Positions 27,001 through 34,502 of a DNA stretch of 56,695 nucleotides are shown here, piece after piece. Numbering within the stretch: position 1 is the stretch's first letter; every line of letters begins with the position of its first letter. The position numbers and the translations under genes were made by a program. The notes below the pieces were generated by a model, which saw nothing but the letters and a program-made list of their open reading frames with translations, had not been told where the DNA came from and made no database searches. Source of the stretch: Acidobacteriaceae bacterium (lineage in GTDB: Bacteria > Acidobacteriota > Terriglobia > Terriglobales > Acidobacteriaceae); assembly GCA_003138975.1 (NCBI GenBank), contig PLHQ01000090.1, positions 1 to 56,695 of the forward strand, in the 5' to 3' direction.

Positions 27001-27294
27001 GCTGGTTCCCGGCTGGAAGTAGACGCGGATGATGCTGACGCCCAACATGGACCGCGATTCCATGTGGTCCACGCCGGAAGCGAGAGTAAAGAATCGCTCC
27101 AGGGGATCGGTGATATCGGTTTCAATATCCTCCGGCGGCATGCCCGTGTAAAACGTGGCTACGACCACCTCGGGCAAGTTAATCGGTGGGAATAAATCGA
27201 CTGGCATCCGCGCCAGACTGGTCACGCCGATGACCAGAAGTGTCAGGCAGATCACGATGATGAAGTAAGGATTACGAATCGAAAACCCTGGCAT
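24007..27294 (-). CDS. RND efflux pump inner-membrane subunit, HAE1 type
   Basis: A 1095-residue proton-driven pump: membrane segment 1, two periplasmic loops and the usual 12 helices. The TM4 segment reads FSRVIDNSVISLENI, with a single Asp followed by Asn where AcrB has the Asp-Asp proton relay; the C-terminal half keeps VGIADSNSILIVDFA and RLRPILMTSLATI. Around residues 812-845 (DNA about 24760-24860) there is an insertion rich in Pro, Gly and Ser with two Cys, just before the conserved VLKNVVDVKQV strand; most homologues have only a short turn there (from memory). The reading frame is intact through it. The membrane-fusion gene precedes (54 bases) and tolC overlaps its end. Confidence 0.92.
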   Translation of the reverse strand: MPGFSIRNPYFIIVICLTLLVIGVTSLARMPVDLFPPINLPEVVVATFYTGMPPEDIETDITDPLERFFTLASGVDHMESRSMLGVSIIRVYFQPGTSADADVSELSNLALADLKRLPPGTLPPVVLKFDASSLPVALVTVKGEGLDETQLHDYAQFQIRNQIAVVPGAEIPGVFGGIYRQIMVYVDPYKLQSRQLSVMDVVGAVNDSNLILPAGDVKMGPYDYFVYSNSLVDNMKQLGEVPLKVKGNSWVTVNDVGKAEDAHGIQSNIVRIDGQRSAYIPIMKQGGDTNTIALVDGVRQLIKHLYDIPPQMKTSIVFDQSVYVKEAINTVLHEGFLGLILTSLMILIFLGSFRATSAVLLSIPLSALAALVVLALMGGTVNTMILGGMALAFSRVIDNSVISLENIYRHLEMGAVPMVAAEVGGAEVNLAVLAATLVDVVDFFPVVFLYGVAKFLFSALALAFCLSLLASFVVAMTVIPLFCSRYLKAVPHGERHAGKENEYDIEPTSATGHSWMERFNARFNRMFNKVLDYYEHWVRRAVARPGLTVAILSGAFLASLAIYPLLGLAFFPKTDAGQFTINVKVPTGTRIEIANEYVAKVEDLIRHEVEPKDFKRIVSNIGVVPDFSSLYTTNSGPYTATVQVALNEPHRLSSFEYMDRVQKAMASQFPDIRTFFSSGSMVDAILNSGAPAPIDVQVSSPDLDQIYGIAQNLATRFREVHGVGQVFIPQDMNYPALRLDVNRVHAGELGLTQKDVVDNVITALNSNYMIAPNYWVDRSSGNDYYLTVQYFEHGSAAIHNMADLGQIPLRDPGNGAEMSCGPAGPPPPQPGSGRSSWACAGRSRPTTVLKNVVDVKQVLTPTEVDHYQIQRAVDIFVTPNGEDLGRVTSSIRDILAKEKIPSNVRVNLRGMVQGMEASFKSFAFGFLISFLLLFLILTAQFKSFIDPFLIMLAIPMGFIGVLIILPLTHSTLNVMSLMGVLMLVGIADSNSILIVDFAHNLEKQGLSPADAVITACRVRLRPILMTSLATIIGMIPMALKMGTGAEQYAPMAKAIIGGLTSSVVLTIFIVPAAYLLVYGKRGAQNAANSTPEPAQ

Positions 27295-27348
27295 AAAGTT
27301 TGTCCTGTTGCATTCGTGGTCGGGTCAGGCGTCCACGATCTACACTGT

Positions 27349-28623
27349 TTACTGTGTGCTCTCCTCCTGGTACTGCATTACGCTCACCGCCTGGGGATGA
27401 ACCTTTTCGCCGGGCTTCAAACCACTGCGATCGCTCATGACGACCTGCTCTCCTTCGCTCAATCCGGACGTGATTTCGGCATCGCTCGCCGTCTGCAATC
27501 CGACTTGCACGGCTCGGTCCTCCAGCTCCCCATCCCGGTTCACTACAAAAACGGTTGTTTTGTCGCCTTCGTGATTCAAGGCCTGGACCGGCACCGTCGG
27601 AACATCATTTTTTCGGTCGAGTAGAAGCTCTGCGTTCGCATAGAGACCCGGCAGCAAGACTCGCTGCGGGTTAGGAACATCTACCTCCGTGTGCATGGTG
27701 CGAGTGTCTTCCCTGACATCCACGGAGAACCGCGCCACCTTTCCCGGGAAAGTGTGGTTGAGCGACGGGACAAGAACATCCACATGGTCGCCAATACGGA
27801 TGTATCGTACGTAAGACTCCGGAACCGGAATCACGAGCCGGAAGAGATCGTCCTCGGACAGCCGGACGATTGGCATCGCCTGCGTGCTCGAACTTGTACC
27901 GGCCTGCACCAGCGTGCCCAAATTTGCGTAGCGCTCAGTAATGACTCCAGGAAACGGCGCCGTGATTCTGGAATAGTCGAACAGGCTCTGATCGTGAGAC
28001 AGTTTCGCCTTAGCTACGGACATTTGGCTCTGGGCCGCCTCCAGAGCTGCCTGTCCGGCATCCACCTGTGACGATGCCGCCAGGTCTTTCCCCTGCGCGT
28101 CGTCCACTTCTTGCTGCGCCACAATTCCGGGTTGGCTCTCAAAGACTCCATTCAAGCGCGTGTATTGCAGGTGAAGCGCCTTGTACTGCGCTTGATACCG
28201 GTACAACTCATGTTGAGCGCGACTGACCTGATCGGCCGCATTCTTTATTTCCGCCTGGTCTTCCTGAAGCTGCGCCTCCAGTTCCGGAATTTCCAGGATT
28301 GCCATCAATTGGCCAGCCTTCACGTGGGTTCCGTAATCGACAAGCAGCTTATTCACGTAGCCGGATTCCTTCGCATAAACGTCAATCTCCTGGAAGGGCA
28401 CCAGTTCGGAAGACAAAGTGATTTGTCGGCCGAGTGATTTCTTCACCACCTTCGTCACACCCACGGTGGCCGTCGGTCCACTGGCTTGAACCGGTTCGTT
28501 ACCTTTCTCTGAACAGGAGGACAAAATAGCTAGCGCGACCACAATCGCCGCGACAGCACAGGAAAGCAACGTTCTTGGCCCGCGAGCACAGATCTTACTG
28601 GACCGATTGCAATCTTGATTCAT
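27349..28623 (-). CDS. RND membrane-fusion lipoprotein (HlyD/AcrA family)
   Basis: A 424-residue periplasmic adaptor linking the HAE1 pump to TolC. The N-terminus has a hydrophobic stretch and lipobox LSSC with Cys37, so it is probably a lipoprotein. It follows the usual order: beta-barrel/lipoyl half (about 60-110), a coiled-coil hairpin (about 115-215, heptads in Q/A/L), second lipoyl half with APFPGVITERYANLGTLVQAG, then the beta-barrel and membrane-proximal domains. It is the first efflux gene, 34 bases after the RraA-family gene on the same strand. Confidence 0.92.
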   Translation of the reverse strand: MNQDCNRSSKICARGPRTLLSCAVAAIVVALAILSSCSEKGNEPVQASGPTATVGVTKVVKKSLGRQITLSSELVPFQEIDVYAKESGYVNKLLVDYGTHVKAGQLMAILEIPELEAQLQEDQAEIKNAADQVSRAQHELYRYQAQYKALHLQYTRLNGVFESQPGIVAQQEVDDAQGKDLAASSQVDAGQAALEAAQSQMSVAKAKLSHDQSLFDYSRITAPFPGVITERYANLGTLVQAGTSSSTQAMPIVRLSEDDLFRLVIPVPESYVRYIRIGDHVDVLVPSLNHTFPGKVARFSVDVREDTRTMHTEVDVPNPQRVLLPGLYANAELLLDRKNDVPTVPVQALNHEGDKTTVFVVNRDGELEDRAVQVGLQTASDAEITSGLSEGEQVVMSDRSGLKPGEKVHPQAVSVMQYQEESTQ

Positions 28624-28657
28624 CGAGTTTACCTTGCCGGCATTCCCTGGCCGCTTT

Positions 28658-29356
28658 CTACCTGAGCGTGTTCATTACTTCGCGCAGCTTTGCTACCGAA
28701 AAATCCCGTGATCGGCAAAGATTAATTACCTTCTGCTCCGCTTGCCTCAGTCCTTCGGCAACTCTGGGAATCTTGCCCGCGATCTTTGTCGGAACGGTGA
28801 GGACACCATGCCTGTCCCCATGCAACAAGTCACCAGGCCGCACTTCCATTCCACCCACTTTGACAACCGTTGCGATTTCGAAGATGTGGGCGTATGCATG
28901 AGAAACAGCTACACTTCCCGCGAAGAGCTGAAAACCCATAGCCCGCACCGCAGGCAGTTCTCGAACCGCGCCATTCGTCAAGTATCCGATGCAACCCAGG
29001 GCCTTCAGAATGGCAGCATGCATATCGCCCACGAAAGCGCCGCGGCCGGGCGGCGTGTCCATGTCTTCCAGCACCAGGATGCGGGGCGCGGGAATCTCGA
29101 GGATGCTGTTCCAGAAGTCGACGCGGTCACGGAAGCTTCCGCCCACAATGGGCGGTTCCCCGCTTCGAAGGCGGCCCGTGACTGCATATCCCACCATGGG
29201 AGGAGCATCTTTGAACATGCAGCGCACTTTGGCATCGGCAAATCCTGTATTGCGGAGACGGGCGTCAAACGTTTCAATCGCATTTGAGATCATGCACGTG
29301 TCAAACTGGCGAAGAGCGTCAAGCTCTTCTTCGGTCAACAAAGGCGCGACGCGCAT
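28658..29356 (-). CDS. RraA-family protein (aldolase/decarboxylase fold)
   Basis: 232 residues from ATG 29356, which has AAGGAA eight bases upstream; a TTG eight codons earlier is the alternative. Conserved segments are GDMHAAILKALGCIGYLTNGAVRELP (about 110-135) and VRPGDLLHGDRHGVLTVP. Members include 4-hydroxy-4-methyl-2-oxoglutarate/oxaloacetate lyases and the RNase E inhibitor RraA. The family signature ends in Arg-Asp; here it is Arg-Glu (AVRE), so catalytic assignment is unsure. It may be co-transcribed with the downstream efflux genes, though no functional link is evident. Confidence 0.8.
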   Translation of the reverse strand: MRVAPLLTEEELDALRQFDTCMISNAIETFDARLRNTGFADAKVRCMFKDAPPMVGYAVTGRLRSGEPPIVGGSFRDRVDFWNSILEIPAPRILVLEDMDTPPGRGAFVGDMHAAILKALGCIGYLTNGAVRELPAVRAMGFQLFAGSVAVSHAYAHIFEIATVVKVGGMEVRPGDLLHGDRHGVLTVPTKIAGKIPRVAEGLRQAEQKVINLCRSRDFSVAKLREVMNTLR

Positions 29357-29604
29357 TGTCGTTTTCCTTTCGGAAGTCAAAAAGTAGTGGTCTACCGAAC
29401 CGCACTTCGGCCGCTATCCTTTCAAAACCCCATGCCGCCGGCAGCAATAAGAACGACGCTACAAAACGATACCGGGCTGCTGATCGGATAAAGAACTTTC
29501 TGGGAGCCCCCCTGCGGACCTGACTCCATCGATGGCATTCGCCAAAGCACGGCGGATGCGATCAGTAAGGCTCCGATGACGTTCGCGTTAGCTGAGAAAG
29601 AATT

Positions 29605-29991
29605 TTAGAGGGATTCCGACGCGGGAGGGGGACGATTGTAGAGACTTTCTTCAAAGAAGAGAGTTGGCACCGGAGGCCCGGCGGGTGCAATTGTCGGATG
29701 AAAAGTCGGACACGGCAACATATCGAAGCTGAGCATAGGAGGCACCCAGTTGGCAGCATTTTTTGTCAGCCGCTGCCTTTTCGTATCCGGAGACGTGTTC
29801 GTTTGAAGGGTCCTAACCCCGTGGGTGGAAGCGTCCCAAGGGGAGTAATAGCGCGTCGCCAAACTCGCGGTTAGCGAGCACACAGCGGCCAGCACAACTA
29901 CCGCACACCAATTCTTGTGTCGTTCGTCTGTCAAATGGTTTAGTGGCGACGTCTCAAGGAGCGCTTTTATGAGACTAGTTGTTTCTACCAT
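29605..29991 (-). CDS. Small single-span membrane protein, proline-rich C-terminus
   Basis: 128 residues from ATG 29991 (a GTG at 30039 is the alternative). One membrane segment (about 29-48, WCAVVVLAAVCSLTASL) separates a short N-terminal region from an extracytoplasmic tail ending in LFFEESLYNRPPPASESL. I cannot assign a function. The KRQRLTKNAANWVPP and YNRPPP segments look like ones recurring in small acidobacterial proteins (an impression). It lies between hypE and the RraA gene on the same strand. Confidence 0.5.
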   Translation of the reverse strand: MVETTSLIKALLETSPLNHLTDERHKNWCAVVVLAAVCSLTASLATRYYSPWDASTHGVRTLQTNTSPDTKRQRLTKNAANWVPPMLSFDMLPCPTFHPTIAPAGPPVPTLFFEESLYNRPPPASESL

Positions 29992-30096
29992 AGCAAATTC
30001 AGTCGCCGCAAGTTGACGTGAACTGGAACCACACCCCACCTAATTAGATAGCCACGTCTCGAACGCTGGTTGCACGGGTTCCCTGGGATATTTGCA

Positions 30097-31152
30097 CTAA
30101 CAAATGCGAGGCAGTTGGTCCCCCGCCAGCATGTCCACAACGCGAGTCGTTCCTAACGGAGTTCTCATTGTCACGAGCCCCGCGTTCTTTTTCATTACTG
30201 TGCCGATGATCTGAGCCTCGGCTCCTAAGGGATGATGCCGCATCGCCTGCAGCACCGCTTCGGCAGCCTCGGGTGCCACGATTGCGATCAACTTGCCTTC
30301 GTTCGCCACGTAGAGAGGATCGAGGCCGAGCAACTCGCAGGCGCCTCGGACTTGTTCGTGGATCGGAAGGGAAATTTCCTGCAGTTCGATTCCAACCTCC
30401 GACTGCTGCGCGATTTCATTCAGCGTACTGGAAACGCCGCCCCGTGTCGGGTCACGCATGCAGCGAATTTTGCGAGTCACGCCTAGCATCTCAGCCACCA
30501 GCGTGTGCAAGGCGGCACTGTCGCTTTGGATCTGAGTTTCGAATTCGAGCCCCTCGCGTTGCGCCAGAATCGCGATACCGTGATCGCCGATCGAACCGCT
30601 TAGGATTACCTTGTCGCCCGGAAGGGCCCGGTCAGCGGAAAGATCGACTCCGTCCGGCACAAGTCCAATTCCGGTCGTATTAATGAAGAGCCCGTCGCCT
30701 TTGCCTTTCTCGACGACCTTGGTATCGCCAGTAATCACCTGCACGCCCGCTTCCGATGCCGCCCGGCGCAGCGAATTCACCACGCGCCGGAGTTCGTCCA
30801 TCGAGAAGCCCTCTTCGATGATGAAGGCGGCGCTCAAGAACAGCGGCGTTGCGCCGCCCATCGCCAAATCGTTCACCGTGCCGTGAACCGCGAGGGAGCC
30901 GATGTCACCGCCGGGAAAGAACAGCGGCTTTACTACGAAGGAGTCAGTGGTGATGGCCAGACGCTGGCCGTTCACATTCACGATTGCCTGGTCGTCCAAA
31001 CGCGCCAGCACGGGATTCTGGAATGCAGGCAGGAAGACATCGCGAATCAGCTCGGCGCTCAACTTGCCGCCACTCCCATGTCCCAGAAGGATCGTGTCTT
31101 TGGCCGGGAGCGGCGTTGGGCAACTCAGTTCGACGATGGTTTTCGTTGGCAC
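30097..31152 (-). CDS. hypE: Hydrogenase maturation protein HypE
   Basis: Dehydrates the carbamoyl group on its C-terminal cysteine to a thiocyanate, giving the CN ligands of the NiFe-hydrogenase iron. The PurM/AIR-synthase-type core is clear: ILLGHGSGGKLS near the N-terminus, TDSFVVKPLFFPGGDIG, MRDPTRGGVSSTLNE, and the diagnostic C-terminal PRIC with the acceptor Cys. GTG 31152 lies seven bases after the HypD stop; an AGGAGG motif overlaps that stop, rather close to GTG. ATG 31176, overlapping hypD by 17 bases, is an alternative. Last gene of hypCDE. Confidence 0.93.
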   Translation of the reverse strand: MPTKTIVELSCPTPLPAKDTILLGHGSGGKLSAELIRDVFLPAFQNPVLARLDDQAIVNVNGQRLAITTDSFVVKPLFFPGGDIGSLAVHGTVNDLAMGGATPLFLSAAFIIEEGFSMDELRRVVNSLRRAASEAGVQVITGDTKVVEKGKGDGLFINTTGIGLVPDGVDLSADRALPGDKVILSGSIGDHGIAILAQREGLEFETQIQSDSAALHTLVAEMLGVTRKIRCMRDPTRGGVSSTLNEIAQQSEVGIELQEISLPIHEQVRGACELLGLDPLYVANEGKLIAIVAPEAAEAVLQAMRHHPLGAEAQIIGTVMKKNAGLVTMRTPLGTTRVVDMLAGDQLPRIC

Positions 31153-31159
31153 GTGCCTC

Positions 31160-32257
31160 CTAAGTTGCGACCGCATGGCGCCGGTAGTGGTAGTAGGCGG
31201 CACATGCTCCCTCGGTTGAGACCATCGGCGCTCCCAGTGGATTTTCCGGCGTACATCGCATGCCAAACGCGGGACAATCCGTCGGCTTCTTCAATCCTTG
31301 CAAAACCTGGGCGCTGATGCACTCAGCGGGTTCGTCTACCGTGAGTTCTCCCAGATCAAAGATGCGGTTGGCGTCATAAGCGGAATAGTCCTCGCGCAAA
31401 CGCAAACCACTCTGTGGGATCGAGCCGATGCCGCGCCACTTCTGGTCTGCTACTTCAAACACCTCGGCCATAATTTGCTGCGCCGGAAGGTTCCCCTGAT
31501 AGCTCACCGACCTTACATACTGGTTCTCCAGCTTTGCCTCTCCCGCCTCGAGTTGCCGGACCAGCATGAGGACTGCTTCCAAAATATCTACCGGTTCGAA
31601 TCCTCCGACCACAATCGGAATTCGAAAATCACGAATCAGACCCTCATAATCCTTACACCCCACAACCGTGCATACATGACCAGGGGCAATGAAGCCCTGC
31701 ACCCGGTTGGTCTGAGAAACCATCAAGGCACGGATCGCCGGCGGGACCAGCACATGCGACACCAGCATGGAAAAATTAGTGAGGCCTTCGCGTTTTGCCT
31801 GCCAGGCCGCCATCGCATTCGCGGGAGCCGTGGTTTCGAATCCAATCGCCAGAAACACGACCTTGCGATCGGGATTCGAGCGCGCGATCTTTACTGCCTC
31901 AGTCGGAGAATAGGCGATGCGAACATCCGCGCCTTGGGCCTTGGCCCGAAGCAGGTCTGAGCGGGATCCCGGAACCCGCAGCATGTCTCCATAGGAAACG
32001 AGAATAACGTCAGGCCGCAGCGCTAACTCGATCGCCTTGTCAACGGTTTCAAGCGGTGTGACGCAGACCGGACACCCCGGGCCATGCACGAGCTCGATCC
32101 CGCGCGGTAGCAGTTCATCGAGGCCGTAACGCATGATGGTATGAGTTTGGCCGCCGCAAATCTCCATCAGCACCCAGGGCCGCGTCGTTCGCTGGACGAT
32201 CTCAGACGCCAAGGCCCGTGCGATGCGCTGGTCACGATATTCGTCAAGATACTTCAT
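31160..32257 (-). CDS. hypD: Hydrogenase maturation protein HypD
   Basis: The Fe-S scaffold on which the Fe(CN)2CO unit is built together with HypC and HypE. 365 residues with the family motifs [33 protein letters not shown] and a C-terminal Cys group (CPAFGMRC...[10 protein letters not shown]). HypD is diagnostic of NiFe-hydrogenase maturation. It follows hypC by 20 bases. No hypA, hypB, hypF or hydrogenase structural gene lies in this window, so these must be elsewhere. Confidence 0.95.
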   Translation of the reverse strand: MKYLDEYRDQRIARALASEIVQRTTRPWVLMEICGGQTHTIMRYGLDELLPRGIELVHGPGCPVCVTPLETVDKAIELALRPDVILVSYGDMLRVPGSRSDLLRAKAQGADVRIAYSPTEAVKIARSNPDRKVVFLAIGFETTAPANAMAAWQAKREGLTNFSMLVSHVLVPPAIRALMVSQTNRVQGFIAPGHVCTVVGCKDYEGLIRDFRIPIVVGGFEPVDILEAVLMLVRQLEAGEAKLENQYVRSVSYQGNLPAQQIMAEVFEVADQKWRGIGSIPQSGLRLREDYSAYDANRIFDLGELTVDEPAECISAQVLQGLKKPTDCPAFGMRCTPENPLGAPMVSTEGACAAYYHYRRHAVAT

Positions 32258-32277
32258 ACTCCAAATCCAGCCAAAAA

Positions 32278-32532
32278 CTATTCTTCCGCTGGTGGTAACT
32301 CCGGTTCCAGCGCTCCCATCTCCTCCAGAAGCTTGTATGTGCGTTCGGCTTCTAACGAATCCACCCGGCTTATAGCAAAGCCCACATGCACCATCACATA
32401 GTCGCCCAATCCGGCCTCAGGAACAAAGCTCAGCGATACCTGGCGCACGATGCCACCGAACTGTACGCGGGCTGCCCGCATCGAGCCCATCTCCTGAATT
32501 TCGAGGATCTTCCCTGGTATGGCGAGGCACAC
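32278..32532 (-). CDS. hypC: Hydrogenase maturation chaperone HypC
   Basis: 84 residues beginning MCLAIPGKI, with the essential Cys2 that binds iron in the HypC-HypD complex and contacts the hydrogenase large-subunit precursor. The start is GTG 32532, with GGAGAG seven bases upstream. The rest has the OB-like beta-barrel pattern of the family ([36 protein letters not shown]). It heads the hypCDE run; a perfect CRP/FNR-type palindrome lies 48-63 bases upstream of the start. Confidence 0.95.
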   Translation of the reverse strand: MCLAIPGKILEIQEMGSMRAARVQFGGIVRQVSLSFVPEAGLGDYVMVHVGFAISRVDSLEAERTYKLLEEMGALEPELPPAEE

Positions 32533-32579
32533 GGCGGTTCTCTCCAGAGGTTAGTACAGCACTAAATGTTACCGCAAAG

Positions 32580-32595
32580 TGTGACGCGCCTCACA
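32580..32595. promoter_or_regulatory. CRP/FNR-family binding palindrome TGTGA-N6-TCACA
   Basis: TGTGACGCGCCTCACA matches the consensus CRP half-sites exactly with the six-base spacer. It lies in the divergent region between hypC and the flavin protein gene, 48 bases before hypC. A further half-site TGTGA follows at 32622-32626. Which CRP-family member would bind cannot be told from sequence. Hydrogenase genes are often controlled by this family, so hypCDE is the likelier target (inference). Confidence 0.6.
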
Positions 32596-32747
32596 GAGCT
32601 GCGTGACGGCTAGCACGCTGCTGTGACATCGATTTGAGAAAGTGCGCAGAGGTGGAGGAAAGCGTGCGCAGCTGTTAGCATATTTTCTTAGCATTCATGA
32701 GAGTTGGCAGAAAGCGCCCGCTCAGTCTACAGAGGTGGATTAGGACT

Positions 32748-33200
32748 ATGTTAGTCAATGAAATGACTGAAAAAGATTGCCGTGATCTTCTCGCGCGCAG
32801 CTCGATCGGCAGGCTCGGCTGCTCGCAAGACAACCAGCCATACGTGGTTCCGATTTATTTCGCATACGAACTCGATTACTTTTATGTTCTTTCCACTATC
32901 GGGCAAAAGATCGAATGGATGCGCGCAAATCCCAAAGTTTGTATCGAAATTGATGAAATCGCCAGCGAGTCTGAGTGGGTGAGTGTGATTGTCAACGGCC
33001 ATTATCAGGAACTACCCGAGCCCCAATATGCTGATGAGCGCGCACATGCACGAAAGCTGTTGGAGAAGCGTTACCTGTGGTGGCAAAATGCACTGGGCGA
33101 ACGCCAAGTGAAATCGGGCGAGGAATTGATTACACCAACCTTCTTTCGCATTCGCATTGGTTCCATGACCGGCTTGCGTGCCATTGCCGAAGGCAGGTAG
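32748..33200 (+). CDS. Pyridoxamine-5'-phosphate-oxidase-like flavin-binding protein
   Basis: 150 residues from ATG 32748; an ATG 17 codons upstream is possible. It has the split-barrel FMN-binding layout: LLARSSIGRLGCSQDNQPYVVPIYFAYELDYFYVLSTIGQKIEWMRANPKVCIEIDE, then a C-terminal RIRIGSMTGL strand. Relatives include NimA-type nitroreductases and F420/FMN-dependent reductases; the substrate cannot be deduced. It is divergent from hypCDE and shares the intergenic region holding the CRP-type palindrome. Confidence 0.8.
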   Translation: MLVNEMTEKDCRDLLARSSIGRLGCSQDNQPYVVPIYFAYELDYFYVLSTIGQKIEWMRANPKVCIEIDEIASESEWVSVIVNGHYQELPEPQYADERAHARKLLEKRYLWWQNALGERQVKSGEELITPTFFRIRIGSMTGLRAIAEGR

Positions 33201-33238
33201 TTTACCTACGCATCCCCGGCCGCGGTGCGAGAAGCCTT

Positions 33239-33460
33239 TTGTCACCTTTAACCATCTTCGGGCTGTTCGCAGTGACGGCAATGCTCGTCTGCTACGCGTT
33301 AGAGGCGCGCAGTCGATGGTTCATTCTCGCTTTTGCCGGCGCTTGTGCGCTCGGCTCTCTCTACGGTTTCTTGCAAGGAGCCTGGCCGTTTGGATTGGTC
33401 GAGGCCGTTTGGTCTGTGGTCGCAATACGGCGGTGGGCGCTGGCGCCGCGCTCAAGGTGA
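33239..33460 (+). CDS. Small conserved membrane protein
   Basis: 73 residues starting at TTG 33239, preceded by GAGAAG. Two to three hydrophobic segments: FGLFAVTAMLVCYAL, WFILAFAGACALGSLYGF and WPFGLVEAVWSVVAI, ending in a basic tail. The pattern (GLFAVTAMLV.YALE.RS.WF..AFA.ACALGS.YGFLQGAWPFG..EA.W) matches a small membrane protein I recall from several phyla, of unknown function. It begins 38 bases after the flavin protein stop on the same strand. Confidence 0.6.
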   Translation: MSPLTIFGLFAVTAMLVCYALEARSRWFILAFAGACALGSLYGFLQGAWPFGLVEAVWSVVAIRRWALAPRSR

Positions 33461-33487
33461 TCGGCGATCGGTCAGGAGGAGGCTTTG

Positions 33488-34450
33488 CTACCCGCGCCGC
33501 AATTCTTCCAGCATCTTGGGCTCGATGTTTCCACCGCTGATGATGGCTACGTTTAGTTTCGTGTTTGGAAGCTCGTCGTGATGGAACAGAAAGCCGGCCA
33601 CGGCTACAGCTCCGCTAGGCTCAGCCAAGGTCTTGGGATTTGCTGCTAGTAATCTAACTGCTTCGCGAATCTCATCTTCGGTCACGGTTACGATATCGTC
33701 CACGTAGCGGCGGATGTGTTCGAAGTTGATGGGGCCGATGCTCTGCGTTCGCAATCCATCAGCGATAGTGCGCGAGACATCGCCGGCAGGGAACTGAACG
33801 ATCTTTCCGGCGCGCAAGCTGGCCTGCGCATCAGACGCGACTTCCGGTTCCACGCCGATCACTTTGACCGAGGGCCTGTTCAGCTTGATGGCTGCGGCTA
33901 CGCCGCTGAGCATGCCTCCGCCTCCAACCGGCGCGAGAACGGTCTCGACCTCTGGCAGGTCTTCGAGGATCTCCAAGCCCATCGTCCCCTGACCGGCGAT
34001 GATTTGTTCGTCGTTGTAAGGAGGCACGATCACGTATCCGCGCTGCGCGGCCAGTTCCTCCGCCTTAATCTGACGCTCGGCGCTGCTCGGTCCCACGATG
34101 ACAATTTCCGCGCCCAGCGCCGCCGTGGCCTCGCGCTTGATCGCCGGAGCATTGTCTGGCATGACGATGACGGCCTTCACGCCCAGCGCCCGCGCCGCAT
34201 AGGCCACTCCCTGTGCATGGTTGCCGCTGGAGTATGAAATGACTCCGCGCTTCCGGTCTTCAGGAGACAGCGAAGCGATCTTGTTGTAGGCTCCGCGAAG
34301 TTTGAAGGCGCCGATGGGTTGCTGGTTTTCCGGCTTGAGGAACAGACGGCGGCCATCGGAATCCTGATGATTAAGTTCGATCAGGCGGGTGCGTGTGGCG
34401 ACGCCCCCCAGTCGGGATTGGGCCGCTCGGACGTCCTCGAGAGTTATCAT
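33488..34450 (-). CDS. PLP-dependent threonine/serine dehydratase
   Basis: 320 residues from ATG 34450; a TTG twelve codons upstream is possible. Fold-type II PLP enzyme: PIGAFKLRGAYNKI with Schiff-base Lys50, the SSGNHAQG phosphate/substrate loop and the GGGGMLSG PLP-phosphate loop. There is no C-terminal ACT regulatory domain, so it resembles the short catabolic threonine dehydratase or serine racemase rather than the long IlvA. It deaminates threonine to 2-oxobutanoate or serine to pyruvate. It follows RNase J by 52 bases on the same strand. Confidence 0.88.
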   Translation of the reverse strand: MITLEDVRAAQSRLGGVATRTRLIELNHQDSDGRRLFLKPENQQPIGAFKLRGAYNKIASLSPEDRKRGVISYSSGNHAQGVAYAARALGVKAVIVMPDNAPAIKREATAALGAEIVIVGPSSAERQIKAEELAAQRGYVIVPPYNDEQIIAGQGTMGLEILEDLPEVETVLAPVGGGGMLSGVAAAIKLNRPSVKVIGVEPEVASDAQASLRAGKIVQFPAGDVSRTIADGLRTQSIGPINFEHIRRYVDDIVTVTEDEIREAVRLLAANPKTLAEPSGAVAVAGFLFHHDELPNTKLNVAIISGGNIEPKMLEELRRG

Positions 34451-34502
34451 CAGCGTCTTTGCGGAAGGGAAATAACGGCCGAGCAAAGCCGAACCGTCTG
34501 CA

